A DNA stretch of 64,000 nucleotides, from positions 66,473,254 to 66,537,253 of the forward strand of contig NC_080168.1 of NCBI RefSeq assembly GCF_950295315.1. The letters run 5' to 3'. This document shows positions 1 through 11,219 of this stretch, in pieces. Position 1 is the first letter of the stretch. The number at the start of each line of letters is the position of its first letter. Both the position numbers and the translations under genes were made by a program. Below the pieces are notes generated by a model that had not been told where the DNA came from, made no database searches, and was given only the letters and a program-made list of their open reading frames with translations. The DNA comes from Erinaceus europaeus. Lineage: Eukaryota; Chordata; Mammalia; Eulipotyphla; Erinaceidae.

Positions 1-19
1 TTTTTGCCAAGATCAGAGG

Positions 20-318
20 CTTTTTAACATTTATTTATTTATTCCCTTTTGTTGCCCTTGTTGTTTTATTGTTGTAGTTGTTGATGTCATCATTGTTGGA
101 TAGGACAGAAAGAAATGGAGAGAGGAGGGGAAGACAGAGAGGGGGAGAGAAAGATAGACACCTGACACCTACAGACCTGCTTCACTGCTTGTGAAGCGAC
201 TCCCCTGCAGGTGGGGAGCCAGGGTTTGAAATGAGATCCTTGTGCTGGTCCTTGCACTTAGTGCTACCTGCGCTTAGCGCCACCTACGCTTAACCCGCTG
301 TGCTACTGCCTAACTCTC
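20..318 (-). mobile_element. SINE-A, antisense
   Basis: Reverse complement of a tRNA-derived SINE. The left end carries the ATTTATTT tail and TTGTTGCCCTTGTTG block, the middle the AGAGAGAAATGGAGAGAGGAGG block, and the right end the degenerate B- and A-box region with GTGAAGCGACTCCCCTGCAGG. Same family as the many copies listed below. Confidence 0.9.
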
Positions 319-355
319 AATAAATAAATTCTTTAAAAATATATATATACACACT

Positions 356-545
356 GCACTGGCCAGCCGAAGTCAGTGATTGGTTGGGGGCCGGGGGACA
401 GCTCCGTGAGTCAAGCTCATGCCTTTGGGCGTGTGAGGTCCTGAGTTCCGTCCCTGTCAACACCATAAGGGAACAGCATTGACTGCACCACAGGAACTCC
501 ACAGATAGTGGAGCTGTGCTTTGGCTCCTCTCTCTCCCTCTCCTT
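356..545 (+). repeat. Degenerate SINE-like sequence (possibly SINE-D)
   Basis: Contains a B-box-like GAGTTCCGTCCC and a CTCTCTCCCTCTCC 3' block like the other tRNA-derived SINEs, but is too diverged to place. The following 546-1018 holds a further SINE-like fragment near 595-670 and otherwise nothing I recognise. Confidence 0.35.
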
Positions 546-1049
546 CACCTTCTCCCTCTTCCTCTCTTTCACTCTTAAGAGAGTAGTATGAAAAGTGGGC
601 CAGCAGGTGGCTCAGCAGTACTGTCCAAGCTTAAAGCAAAGATTTGCACATCAGTTTTCTTCCTTTTCCAGTGAAAAGCTAAGGTCATCAGGTGTTTCCC
701 TTTAGAAAGGGATGGAGTCTTCTTCTCTACTCCACCCCTGCACACATACACCCCCAACTTACAAGGAAGTTTCTCTGTAAGTTCTTTCCACAAAAGATGA
801 GCTCTAGCCTGCCTTCAGAACTCCTCCTTTTACCAAAGATAGATTTGGAGTGGAGATTTACTCCCTAACACAGGTTTGAGCCCCTAGCCCTCACCTGCAA
901 GGGGTAAACCTCACAAGGAGTGGAGCAGGGATACAGGTCTCCCACTTTCACTCTCCCTGTCCATCTCTGTCTCCGTTTCCATCTACACCCCAACACACAC
1001 ACAACTTCTGTCTATATCTGTTGCAGAAATTATCCCCCAACATGAGACC

Positions 1050-1165
1050 AGAGCCAGATGAGGTGAAAAGAGAGGTGTTTAGCAAACAGACTCTCATGCC
1101 TGAGGCTCCAACATCCCAGGTTCAATCCTCTGCACCACCATAAACCAGAGCTTATGGTAAAAAAA
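1050..1165 (+). mobile_element. SINE-D inside an LTR
   Basis: GACTCTCATGCCTGAGGCTC, a B-box-like GGTTCAATCC and CACCACCATAAACCAGAGCT are the sense counterparts of the antisense SINE-D at 5960 and 20850. Confidence 0.6.
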
Positions 1166-1181
1166 AAAATTAAATTAAATA

Positions 1182-1201
1182 GAGAGAGAGAGAGAGAGAG
1201 A
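1182..1201. repeat. (GA)n microsatellite
   Basis: About ten GA units after an A/T-rich tail, probably the degenerated tail of the preceding SINE. Confidence 0.9.
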
Positions 1202-1798
1202 GGAGTTTAATATACTGGTGAGTGAGAGATCTGGATAGTCTAGGAAGTTCTTTTCTCCAATCAAAGGAACAGCACAGGCTTATATAGGATTTTACATTTC
1301 GGTTACAAGGAGAATGCAGACGTTGGTACACTGCAGGCACGTGATCCTTGGCCCTGATGCTAGTTAGATACAGGGGTCTTATCTCTTCCAGCTAGGCAGC
1401 TGGATTCCTCCCTAGCTATCCTGCTTAGGAATGCAGAGGGAGGAGATACAGCAGCTGCGGTCATTGATTACTCTAAGGCACATCAGACACAAGGGAAGCA
1501 TAAGCTTATATTCATCTATTTTCTGCTTCAAATCCAATAAATAAATGGACACTGGGAACAGTGTCCCAGTGATGACCCTGGAGGAAACAGACTCATTGAT
1601 GAGGATGCAGTTGGTGTGAGGTCAAAAGAGACCAGCTGGGCAGGGGCAGGGGGGCTCGGGTTTATGGGGGGAGCCCAGAGCTTGGTGAAGGAACTTTTCA
1701 TTCCCCAGCCTCCTGGCCTGTTGTATCTGTCTTCTGCTAACCTGGGCAGCTCTCAGGCTGGAGACCTACTCTTTACTGTTCTTTAAAGATAGTTTGTT

Positions 1799-2085
1799 TG
1801 GGGGGGTCGGGTGGTAGTGCAGCAGATTAAGTGCAAAGCACAAGGATCGGCTAAGGATCCTGGTTCGATCCCCTGGCTCCCCACCTGCAGGGGAGTCTCT
1901 TCACAAGCGGTGAAGCAGGTCTGCAAGTGTCTATCTTTCTCTTCTCTGTCTTCCCCTCCTCTCTCCATTTCTCTCTGTCCTATCTAACAACAATGACATC
2001 AAAACAACAACAATAATAACTACAACAACAATGTAAAACAACAAGGGCAACAAAAGGGAAAATAAATAAATATAAAATAAAAAAG
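1799..2085 (+). mobile_element. SINE-A
   Basis: A-box region GGTGGTAGTGCAGCAGATTAAG, B-box GGTTCGATCCC, CCACCTGCAGGGGAGTC, then the CAACAACAATGACATC tail region ending in AAATAAATA. Confidence 0.9.
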
Positions 2086-2101
2086 AGTTAACTAACCAAA
2101 C

Positions 2102-2465
2102 TGTAAGAAAGAGAGAAGTCCCAGATAATGGGAGGCCTTGAAAAAAGTTCCCTCCCTTCCCCAGTAGTATATCTCAAGCTGAGGCTAAACTTCCCACAGA
2201 CACAGCTCTGCAGGAAAGATAACAGTAACTCAGGCAACCAGACCCTGAGTAATGGGTCCAAGTCCCTCCCTTTAACCTCGCAGCCTCTGCTTCTTGAAGG
2301 ATGCTTTCTGCTCTCAGCCTGGCAGACCCTACATAAGCTTGTGCCATCCCTTTGTTCAGGGTGCAGAATTCTTTCAAGCACGAGCTCTTTCTGTGGCACG
2401 TTAATGCTAATAAAGTTCTTCCTTATAGACTCCATCAGCTGGTTCTCAGTCTTGAACCCACAACA
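2102..2465 (+). mobile_element. Solo LTR-like element
   Basis: Starts TGTAAGAAAGAG and ends CCACAACA, giving TG...CA ends. It has a CTACATAAGC TATA-like box about 75 bp before an AATAAAG polyadenylation signal, the arrangement of an LTR U3-R-U5. No internal coding region adjoins it, and no clear target duplication was found. Inferred from structure only. Confidence 0.5.
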
Positions 2466-2499
2466 AGTGCATGCAGGGCAGTTAGAGTGATATGTGAAT

Positions 2500-2960
2500 C
2501 TCACATGGCCAGGGAGAGGAGGGTTTGTTCTCTTCCTGCAGGAACCTGGGGGAGGTGCTGGACATCTGAAATCCTTTGAGATCTGGAAAAGACAGTGACT
2601 TTAAACATGGGCATTGAAGGTCTATCCATACTCCCAGCCTGTCTCTCTCTTTCCCTAGTGGGGCAGGGCTCTGGGGAAGCAGGGCTCCAGGACACATTGG
2701 TGTCTGTCCAGGGAAGTCCGGTTGGCATCATGGTAGCATCTGGAACCTGGTGGCTGAAAAAAAAGTTAAGATATAGAGCAGAACCAATTGTTGACTAATC
2801 AGGAACCTAAAGGCTGGAATATTGCAGATGAGGATTTGAGGTCTCTGTTTTGGAAAAAGCTGGTAGGTCTATTTTAGGTATATTCCAAGGGGCCCATGAC
2901 TTTACTTGTTTTTGCCTGAGCCTGAAATATAACATGAAGGTGACCTAAGTTATTGTCTGG
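2500..2960 (-). mobile_element. Old L1 3'UTR fragment (long-3'UTR lineage)
   Basis: Shares CTCCCAGCCTGTCTCTCTCT, the CAGGACACATTGGTG block and TCTGGAACCTGGTGGCTG with the 3'UTR of the L1 elements at 8471 and 34262, but is more diverged. Confidence 0.6.
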
Positions 2961-3490
2961 GGAGATGGTGTAGACTAGAAAGGACTAGAAAGCTGGATCA
3001 GGGAAGAGAGCAACTCCCAAATATGGGGAAGGGATATAAATATTGTTAACTATAAATCCCAGCTGTTTGATCTGGGGCCCATATTCAGCACAGGAGCCTC
3101 TGTAACCTCTGCATCCCTGTAGGTCTGAGCTCACATTCTGTGGTCATGGCTAGGAACATTCCAGGCTGCACTAATTTCAGGACCCATCTTCTTCAGGTGG
3201 TATGGAGAGTATGTTGTCCAACCTCCCTTCAGGGAATGGAACATTTCCTACCCTTATTTATCCACATTGAGGACAAGGTACTATAGGGGCCCACAAAGGG
3301 ATCCATTATGTTGTTCCTGATGGAGATGGCCAGTGATGCTGGGGGCCAGCCCCAGCAGGTTTCAGGGGTCCCTGAAAGAGGAGGGGTGTCAGCACGGATA
3401 AAGAAGAATGAGAGATATGTCAACTGCTTCAGGAGCAGGAGAGAGACATCTGTGCCATACTCAGGCAGAACTTTATTTTATAGTATCATA

Positions 3491-3610
3491 AGGCTTAGAT
3501 CATTAATACAAAACTCACCAAGGTATGGATTATTAAAACAAAAATCACCAAGGCTTTGGTCACAAATACAAAAATCACCAAGGCTTTGATTATTAAAACA
3601 GAAATCACCA
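3491..3610. repeat. 30-bp tandem repeat, four units
   Basis: Four consecutive 30-bp units, each starting AGG and ending in TCACCA (3491, 3521, 3551, 3581), at an estimated 75-90% identity. They sit inside the LTR-like repeat and are absent from the second copy near 17800. Confidence 0.9.
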
Positions 3611-3895
3611 AGTAAGAACAGCACAGGTAGGGAACACCTCCTGCTTTGTGGAACATTCACATTCTAGGGGCACTTTTCTCCCTAGAGATCACATCAGTTT
3701 CTATGTCTTTTGTTGCTCCTGTATCTGTGTGCTAGGCGGATGTCCTAATGATTAAGATTACTATTCTACCTCTATCTTTATGCCATCCTCTTGCCCCTAG
3801 AAAGTTCAAGCTTGTTCATAGAAAGTTCAAGCTTGTTGTTTCTAGGGGCCTTAAACAAATTCAACAGCCCATTTTTCATAAAATCTGTTCCATTG

Positions 3896-4201
3896 GAAGT
3901 CAGGTGGTAGCGCAGCAAATTAAGTGTGGTGGCACAAAGCACAAGGACCAGCATAAGGATCCTGGTTCGATCCCCTGGTTCCCCACCTGCAGGGGAGTTG
4001 CTTCACAAGTGGTGAAGCAGGTCTGCAGGTGTCTATCTTTCTCTCCCCCTCTCTGTCTTTCCTTCCTCTCTCCACTTCTCTCTGTCCTATCCAACAATGA
4101 TGACATCAATGACAACAACAATAATTACAACAACAATAAAACAAGGGCAACAAAAGGGAATAAATATATAAATAAATAAATATTTTAAAAAAAACTATTA
4201 A
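3896..4201 (+). mobile_element. SINE-A with 16-bp target duplication
   Basis: Full SINE-A with a B-box GGTTCGATCCC and ATAAATAAATA tail. It is flanked by AAAATCTGTTCCATTG at 3880-3895 and 4202-4217, a perfect target-site duplication. Confidence 0.95.
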
Positions 4202-5099
4202 AAAATCTGTTCCATTGTTTGATCAAGGAGTTTTGTTTTGTTCCTTACTGAGAAGGCACCAAGGTGGTGCTGACCTGGCCAGCCTCTCCATAAAGTTAAG
4301 CTCTCTAGCTGGAATCCATCTTTCTTGTTTGCTCACTATGTGACCTAGGTTCTCGAGTACTATTCCTGTATAAGCATAGTGGTGGGTGGTAGATTAAAAG
4401 GCCCATTGTATCTAGGCAGGTGCCATAACTTTCCATTTATTAATTATGCTATGTAAGGTGGCCCCTTCACTGTGGGAACCACCAATCTTTCTCTGTATTT
4501 TAGGGGGAATACTAAAGGAAGTGGTGTAGATAAAGGGGAAAACAATTCTTCCTCTTGGAGTCTCCTAAAAAATTCTGCATTACTGACATCACTTGTTCCA
4601 TTATGATCAATCTGACAGAATGCAGTGCAGGTTTTGTTATTATTTTTGTTATTGGTCAGGCTCTGAGCCTGGCCATAAGTAAGGATTTTTAAGATCACAT
4701 AGAGCTTAATCCCAAACCCTATACATAACAAAAGGCAAGAAGGTTTTAGTTTGGCCTGTAGAGTCCAGCCTTGCTAAACTTCCTGAGAAGCTGGTGCCAT
4801 GTCAAGCAGCTCTCATGGCAGCACCTGTGCCACAGTGACAGTGGTGAGAGGGATCTGTTAGAGGTCTAGACCCATCATGTCTGTGTGGGAGTCCCAGGGC
4901 TCCCTGACTAAGACCCCAGGTGATAGGGTGGCCTGGTACTGACTTAAGAGTCATTGTTAAAGTATGCTAGTCGCTTGCCCTTATTCAGCTTTTGGCAAAT
5001 GCTAGAAGAAGAAGATCCAGCTTTTGTAGTCCTTACTTCGTTTGACAAAGTTAGCTTTGGAGTGATTGAGGAACATGTAATAGGAGGTAGGTGAGGAGG

Positions 5100-5136
5100 G
5101 TTTTGTTTTTGTTTTTGTTTTGTTTTTTTAATTAAT
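5100..5136 (-). mobile_element. L1 3' end, left part (split by LTR)
   Basis: T-rich tail followed by AATTAAT. It continues after the LTR at 5760 as ATTAATGTTTTACGTTCGAC and CAGTAAATACAATAGTTTGC, the antisense 3'UTR of the young L1 family, to about 5850. Confidence 0.75.
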
Positions 5137-5759
5137 TGCGATGGACAGCTACAGTGGAAGAGCAGCAGGAAGGATCAGGGAACTCCGAAGGTAACTACCT
5201 GGTGGGTCAGGAATCAGCGCAGGGGAGAACAGAGTACACCATACTCTGTTGGAGGGTGAATCTGAACTCCATTTTTATTCAGCCAGTCAGAGTTTATATA
5301 TCTTTCAGTCTTACATGAACAATATCTGGAACAGAAAGTAAAGCTCATTTCTTGATTAGATGGCCTCGCGGTTTTACACAGAAATGTCATACTTCATGGG
5401 GTGATGTAGTTCTGAGTAATAGGCTTAGCAGATAGTATTTTGTGTAGAGTTTTAACATATTTCATAAGAGGAGGTGAGTAAGTATTACTAAGAATTTTTC
5501 CTAAAACTTTATGTATTTGATGACCCATAAATCCACCTCATTTCCTGTTCATCTGTATCTAATCTGGGAACAGGGACTGTTCATCCCTGATTACACAGCA
5601 TCATTACCATGTACATAATGAAAACAATAATCAGAGTTTCCAATTTAGATCTGCTCAGGATGCCAAGACCCACTCCCAGATTTCTTCTTCCTTGAAGAGA
5701 GTTTTCCGGGGTGCTGACCCTGTCAGACCCATTGTTCTAGAGTTGAGTGGGGCGTGGCA
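5137..5759 (-). mobile_element. Solo LTR, 6-bp target duplication
   Basis: Antisense LTR bounded by TGCGATGG and GGGCGTGGCA. It is flanked by ATTAAT at 5131-5136 and 5760-5765. It matches the sense copy at 63255-63868 over most of its length, including GTTGGAGGGTGAATCTGAACTC and GGTGCTGACCCTGTCAGACCC. The 6-bp duplication fits a class II (beta-like) retrovirus integrase. It is inserted in an L1 3' end. Confidence 0.92.
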
Positions 5760-5959
5760 ATTAATGTTTTACGTTCGACAGTAAATACAATAGTTTGCAC
5801 ATGCATAACATTTCTCAGTTTTCCAAGCCTAAGTATGTATTTCCTCTGTGCCTGCTGGGTCTTACAGCCACCTTCATAAGCAGGACAGCTAGGGAGGAAT
5901 CCAGCCTAGATGGAAGAGATAAGGACACCCCCACCCCTGTATCCATAAATTGATGCTAC

Positions 5960-6110
5960 AACATTTTTTTTGGTTTTGTTTGTTTTTTATCTTAGCACCG
6001 ATCAGCTCTGGCTTATGGTGGCATATGGCATTGAAGGTGGGTCCTTGGAGCTTCAGGCATGAGTCTCTTTGCATAACCATTATGCTATCTACCCCCTGTA
6101 CCTCTACCTC
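5960..6110 (-). mobile_element. SINE-D, antisense
   Basis: CAGCTCTGGCTTATGGTGG ... TCTCTTTGCATAACCATTAT, matching 20850-20965. Confidence 0.7.
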
Positions 6111-6149
6111 AATACAACAGCGTTTATTGGAAATTTTCTTTTCTCTTTT

Positions 6150-6480
6150 TTTTCTTCTTTTTTTTTTTTTCGCCTCCAGGGTTATCACTGGAGCTCGATA
6201 CCTGCACTACAAATCCACTGATCCTGGAGGCCATTTTTGCCATTTTGTTGTCCTTGTTGTTGTTGTTATTGTTGCCATTGCTCTTGTTGTATAGGACAAA
6301 GAGAAATCAAGAGAGGAGGAGAAGACAGAGGGGAGGAGAAAGAGACACCTGCAGACCTGCTCCACTGATTGTGAAGTGACCCACCTTGCAGGTGGTGAGC
6401 TGGGGCTTGAACTGGGATCCTTACACTGGTCCCTGTGCTTAACACCATGTGCGCTTAACCCACTGCACTACTGACTGGCC
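6150..6480 (-). mobile_element. SINE-A long variant, antisense
   Basis: Begins with CTCCAGGGTTATCACTGGAG and CACTGATCCTGGAGGCCAT, the extra 3' segment of the long variant, then the usual antisense SINE-A body to about 6480. Confidence 0.88.
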
Positions 6481-6554
6481 CATATTGGAAAATTTCATCA
6501 GTATCTGTGCTTTGGGTCACTTGCTGTTTTTTTTTTTTTTTAATCTGCCATTGT

Positions 6555-6787
6555 ATGTAACTTTTTTTTTAATTTCTATATTGGGGAATTAATGTTTTAT
6601 AAATCGACAGTAAATACAATAGTTTGTACATGCATAACATTTCCCAGTTTTCCATATAACAATACAAACCCCACTAGGTCCTCTGTCCTCATTTTTGGAC
6701 CTGTATTCTTCCCCCCACCCCTACCCCAGAGTCTTTTACATTCATGCAATATGCCACTTTCATTTCAGGTTCTACTTGGGTTTTCTT
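6555..6787 (-). mobile_element. L1 3'UTR fragment, antisense
   Basis: Starts with a T-run and GGGGAATTAATGTTTTATAA and runs to GTTCTACTTGGGTTTTC, the short 3'UTR of the young L1 family. A second L1 3' end begins immediately after it. Confidence 0.85.
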
Positions 6788-8470
6788 TTTTCTTTTTCTT
6801 TTTTAATTTCTTTATTGGGGAATTAATGTTTTACATTCAACAGTAAATATAATAGTTTGTACATGCATAACATTTCTCAGTTTTCCATATAACAATACAA
6901 TCCCCATTAGGTCCTCTGTCATCCTTCTTGGATCTGTATTCTCCCCATCCACCCACCCTATAGTCTTTTACTCTGGTGCAATATGCCAATTCCATTTCAG
7001 GTTCTACTTCTGTTTTTTTTTCTGATCTTGTTTTTCAACTTCTGCCTGAGAGTGAGATCATTCCAGATTCATCCTTCTGTTTCTGACTAATTTCACTTAA
7101 CGTGAATTTTTCAAGGTCCATCCAAGATCGGCTGAAAGCAATGAAGTCACTGTTTTTAATAGCTGAGTAGTATTCCATTGTGTATATATACCACAACTTG
7201 CTCAGCCACTCATCTGTTGTTGGACATCTGGGTTGCTTCCAGGTTTAGGCTATTACAAATTGTGCTGCTAAGAACATATGTGTACACAGATCTTTTTGGG
7301 TGGGTGTGTTGGGTTCCTTAGGATATATCCCCAGGAGAGGAATTGCAGGATCATAGGATAGGTGCATTTCTAGACTTCTGAGAATTTTACAGACTTTTCT
7401 CCACAGAGGTTGGACCAATTTACATTCCCACCAGTAGTGCAGGGGTGTCCCTTAGACCCCACAACTTCTCCAGCATTTGCTGCTGTCACCTTTTCTGATG
7501 TATGACATTCTCACAGGAGTGAAGTGATATATCATTGTTGTCTTTATTTGCATTTCTCTGACAATCAGAGACTTGGAGTATTTTTTCATGTGTTTCTCAC
7601 CCTTTTGGATCTCTTCTGTGGTGAATATTCTGTCCATGTCCTCTCCCCATTTTTGGATGGGGTTATTTGTTTTCTTGTGGTTGAATTTGGAAAGCTCTTT
7701 ATATATGTTGGTTATTGAACTCTTGTCTGATGTATGGCATGTAAAGATCTTCTCCCATTCTGTGAGGGATCTCTTGGATTGGGTAGTGGTTTCTTTTGTT
7801 GTGCAGAAGATTTTTAATTTGATGTAGTCCCATAGGTTTATGCTTGTCTTAGTCTTCTTTGTAATTGGATTTGTTTCACTGAAGATGTCTTTAAAATTTA
7901 TGTGGAAAAGAGTTCTGCCAATATTTTCCTCTAACTACTTGATAGTTTCTGGTCTAACATCCAAGTCCTTGATCCACTTGGAATTTACAGTTGTATTTGG
8001 TGAAATACAGTGGTTCAGTTTCATTCTTCTGCATGTTTCAACCCATTGTTTCCAACACCATTTGTTGAAGAGACTCTGATTTCCCCATTTAATAGTCTGG
8101 GCACCTTTGTGAAAGCTTAGATGTCCATAGGTGTGGGGGCTTACTTCTAGGTTCTCAATTCTATTCCACTAGTCAGTGTGTCTATTCATGTTTCAGTACC
8201 AAGCAGTTTTGATGAAACAGCCCTATAATATAATTTGAGATCTGGGAATATGATACCTCCGGTTCTGTTCTTTCCTCTCAAGATTGTTTTGGCAATTCTA
8301 GGTCTTTTCTGGTTCCAGATAAACATTTGTAGCATTTGTTCTATTCTCCTAAGAAATGTGGTTGTGATCTTAATGGGGATAGCATTAAATTTGTAGATGG
8401 CTCTGTGTAGTATATTCATTTTGATGATGTTAATTCTTCCAAACCATGAACATGGAATATCTTTCCACTT

Positions 8471-9941
8471 TTTTAAAAATTTTATTTAAGAAAGAAGACA
8501 TTAACAAAGCCATAGGATAAGAGGGGTACAGCTCCACACAATTCACACAACCCAATCTCCATATCCTATCCCCTCCCCTGATAGCTTTCCCATTCTCTAT
8601 CTCTCTGGGAATATGGTCCAAGGGTCTTTGTGGGTTGCAGAAGGTGGAAGGTCTGGCTTCTGTAATTGCTTCCCTGCTGAACATGGGCGTTGACTGGTCA
8701 ATCCATGCTCCCAGCCTGCCTCTCTCTTTCCCTAGTAGGTTGGGGCTCTGGGGAAGAGGAGCTCGAGGACACATTGGTGGGGTTGTCAGTCCAGGGAAGT
8801 CTGGTCAGCATCATGCTGGCTTACAGAACCTGGTGGCTGAAAAGAGAGTTAACATACAAAGCCAAACAAGTTGTTGAACAATCATGGACCTAAAGGCTGG
8901 AATAGTGAAAATGAAGTGTTGGGGGTACTCCCTGCAGACTCTTGTGTACTTCTGCTTTCAAGTATATATTTTTCCCTGGTTTATGGGCATGTATGAACAT
9001 ATGCTCTATCTCAGGGGACCTGGACTATATCTAGGTTTGGGGACTTTATTGGGGAGTGGACCACCTGGAATGGAATTAGAGAATACTATAAAAGGAAAGG
9101 TCTCACCTGAGTGATGAACCTGAAGGGTTGTCATTCAACACCTGAAGTCTCTGGACACAGTCTGAAGTAAAGCATGTTGGGGTGGCACTCATTGCGTTGA
9201 TTAGGTTGTGATCCGCAGATGAAATATTATTTGATTTGAATTGAGAGAAGCATGCAGGAAAGTGGGCCCCACCCTAAGGTTCCAGGACTGGGGGAAATAT
9301 AGGCTCTATCGTGGAAATGTGAAGTTTCTGCTGTCTTAGGGTTCAATAAGACAATGGTTAGTTATTGTTATCATCTTATTATTTGGTAATTGGTTTAACT
9401 TTGAAAAGTCCCTTTGTTAGGGTTTGCTGTATAATACCCAGCATCTTGTATATAGTTGTGCTACCGGTTGCTTCCGTTCTCCTTGGTCTAGGCTTTTGAG
9501 AGAGTCAACATATCAAAGACTCAGCCTATGTATTAAAAAGACTCAGTCTGTGTTTTAAAAAGTTTGAGACATATGATCAATTTTTCCCCTCTCATATTAA
9601 TTAAATAGTGGTTTAATAGGAGTGTACATAAACACCATTCCCATCACCAAAAGACTGTGTCCCATCCCACCACCACCACCACCACCCCCCACTTCCCTGA
9701 GAAGCCTAATGTCTACCCTCCCCCTCACCACAGGGTTTTTACTTTGGTGCCCTACACTCAATTTAATCAGATCCTGCTTTTAGTTTCCCTTTCTGTTCTT
9801 CTTTCTCAACTTCTGTTGATGAGTGGGATCATTCCATACTCATCTTTATCTTTCTGACTTAGCTCACTTAACATAATTCCTTCTAAATCTGTCCAAGATG
9901 GGTCAGATAAGGTGGGTTCATTGTTCTTTATAGCTGCATAG
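8471..9941 (-). mobile_element. 5'-truncated L1, long-3'UTR lineage, nested, 14-bp target duplication
   Basis: Flanked by ATATCTTTCCACTT at 8457-8470 and 9942-9955. It begins with an A/T tail (antisense) and carries a 3'UTR of about 1.3 kb unlike that of the host L1 (TAGCTTTCCCATTCTCTATC, CTCGAGGACACATTGGTG), then the very end of ORF2 (TCTTTCTGACTTAGCTCACT), and stops at TTATAGCTGCATAG. It lies inside ORF2 of the L1 at 6790-14405. Confidence 0.93.
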
Positions 9942-11098
9942 ATATCTTTCCACTTCTTTGTGTCTTTTTCAATTTCCTTGAGTAGTGACTCACAATTTTC
10001 AGTATGCAAGTCTTTCACTTCTTTGGTTAGGTTTATTCCTAGATATTTTATTGTGTTTGTTGCTACAGTGAAAAGTATTGATTTCTGGATTTCAGTTTCT
10101 TCTAACATAGTGTTTGCATAGAGGAATGCCACTGACTTTAAAATGTTAATTTTGTAGACTGACACCTTACTGTATTTCCTGATGATTTCCAAAAGCTTCT
10201 TACTGGATTCCTTAGGTTTTTCTATGTATACTATCATATCATATGAAAATAGGGAGAGTTTGACTTCTCTTCCAATCTGTATCCCTTTAATTCCTTGCTC
10301 CTGCCTGATTGCTATGGCAAGAATTTCCAACACTATTTTGAATAGTAATGGTGATAGTGGGCAGCCCTGTCTAGTACCTGATCTGAGCAGAAATGCTTCC
10401 AGTTTTTCACCATTGAGTATGATGTTGGCTGTAGGTTTGCTATATATAGACTCCACTACTTTCAGGAATTTTCCATCTATTCCCATTTTTTGTAGTGTTT
10501 TGATCATAAAGGGATGTTGTATTTTGTCAAAGGCTTTCGCTGCATCTATTGATATGACCATATCGTTTTTGGTCTTGCTTTTGTTGATGTGGTAGATCAC
10601 ATTGATTGATTTATGTATATTAAACCAACCTTGCATCCCTGGGAAAACCCCTCTTGGTCATGATGAACAATCTTCTTAATATGCTGCTGTATCCAGTTGG
10701 TTAGAATTTTGTTTAATATTTTCGCATCTATGTTCATCAGAGATATTGGTCTGTAGTTTTCTTTTTTGGTTGTGTCCCTGTCTGCTTTTGGTATCAGAGT
10801 GATGTTGGCTTCATAGAAGCTGGCAGGGAGTATTCCAGTGTCTTCAATCATCTGGAATACTTTTAAAAGTAGAGGTATTAGTTCTTCTTTGAAGGTTTTG
10901 TAGAATTCATTTGTAAAACCATCTGGTCCAAGACTTTTATTCTTGGGGAGATTTTTGATAACTGTCTCAATTTCATTAGCTGTGATGGGTCTGTTCATGT
11001 AATCTAGTTCCTCTTTACTTAATTTTGGAAGTTTGTAAACTCATCCATTTCTTCCAGGTTCTCTAGCTTGGTAGCATATAGTGTTAAAATACGTATTG

Positions 11099-11150
11099 AA
11101 ATGGTTATTCAAACCCAGGATTTCTTTCTTTTTTAAATTTTTTTAGATTC

Positions 11151-11191
<41 letters not shown>

Positions 11192-11219
11192 AGAGAAACA
11201 CTACTGACACATGCAAAAA
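11099..11219. mobile_element. 121-bp insertion with 13-bp target duplication and (GA)n core
   Basis: AAAATACGTATTG occurs at 11086-11098 and 11220-11232 in otherwise continuous L1 ORF2. The inserted unit contains a T-rich stretch, about 18 GA units (11154-11189) and ends in an A-run, so it looks like a short retroposed RNA in sense orientation. I do not recognise the source. Confidence 0.65.

Larger units (their letters stand above)
1019..1535 (-). mobile_element. Solo LTR, same family as 48278-48837, interrupted
   Basis: Left end TGTTGCAGAAATTATCCCCC matches the left end of the LTR at 48278. The later GGAGTTTAATATACYGGTG and the GCTGGATTCCTCCCTAGC blocks also match it. A SINE-D copy and a GA run interrupt it. 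The right boundary is approximate and no target duplication is visible. Confidence 0.6.
3318..4840 (-). mobile_element. LTR/ERV-like repeat, copy 1 (interrupted by SINE-A)
   Basis: From GCTGGGGGCCAGCCCCAGCA to about 4840 this matches 17690-18845 in order. Shared landmarks are GCCAGYCCCAGCAGGTYTCA, AAAGTTCAAGCTTGTT, GAGAAGGCACCAAGGTGGTG, GGTGGCCCCTYCACTGTGGG and AATCCCAAACCCTATACAT. The palindromic GGGGGCCAGCCCC end resembles an ERV LTR end. The two copies carry SINE-A at different points, so they are independent copies of one repeat. Family not recognised. Confidence 0.5.

Noticed and set aside
1799..2085. tRNA genes at SINE A/B boxes
   Set aside because: Box-like sequences sit in SINE heads without cloverleaf pairing or correct length; the same holds for all SINE copies.
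2088..2504. Overlapping frames of 138 and 120 codons
   Set aside because: They cover an LTR-like element on both strands; no family match and no neighbouring exon.
3491..3610. 30-bp direct repeats as a CRISPR-like array
   Set aside because: Units are contiguous without spacers, imperfect, and the DNA is mammalian.
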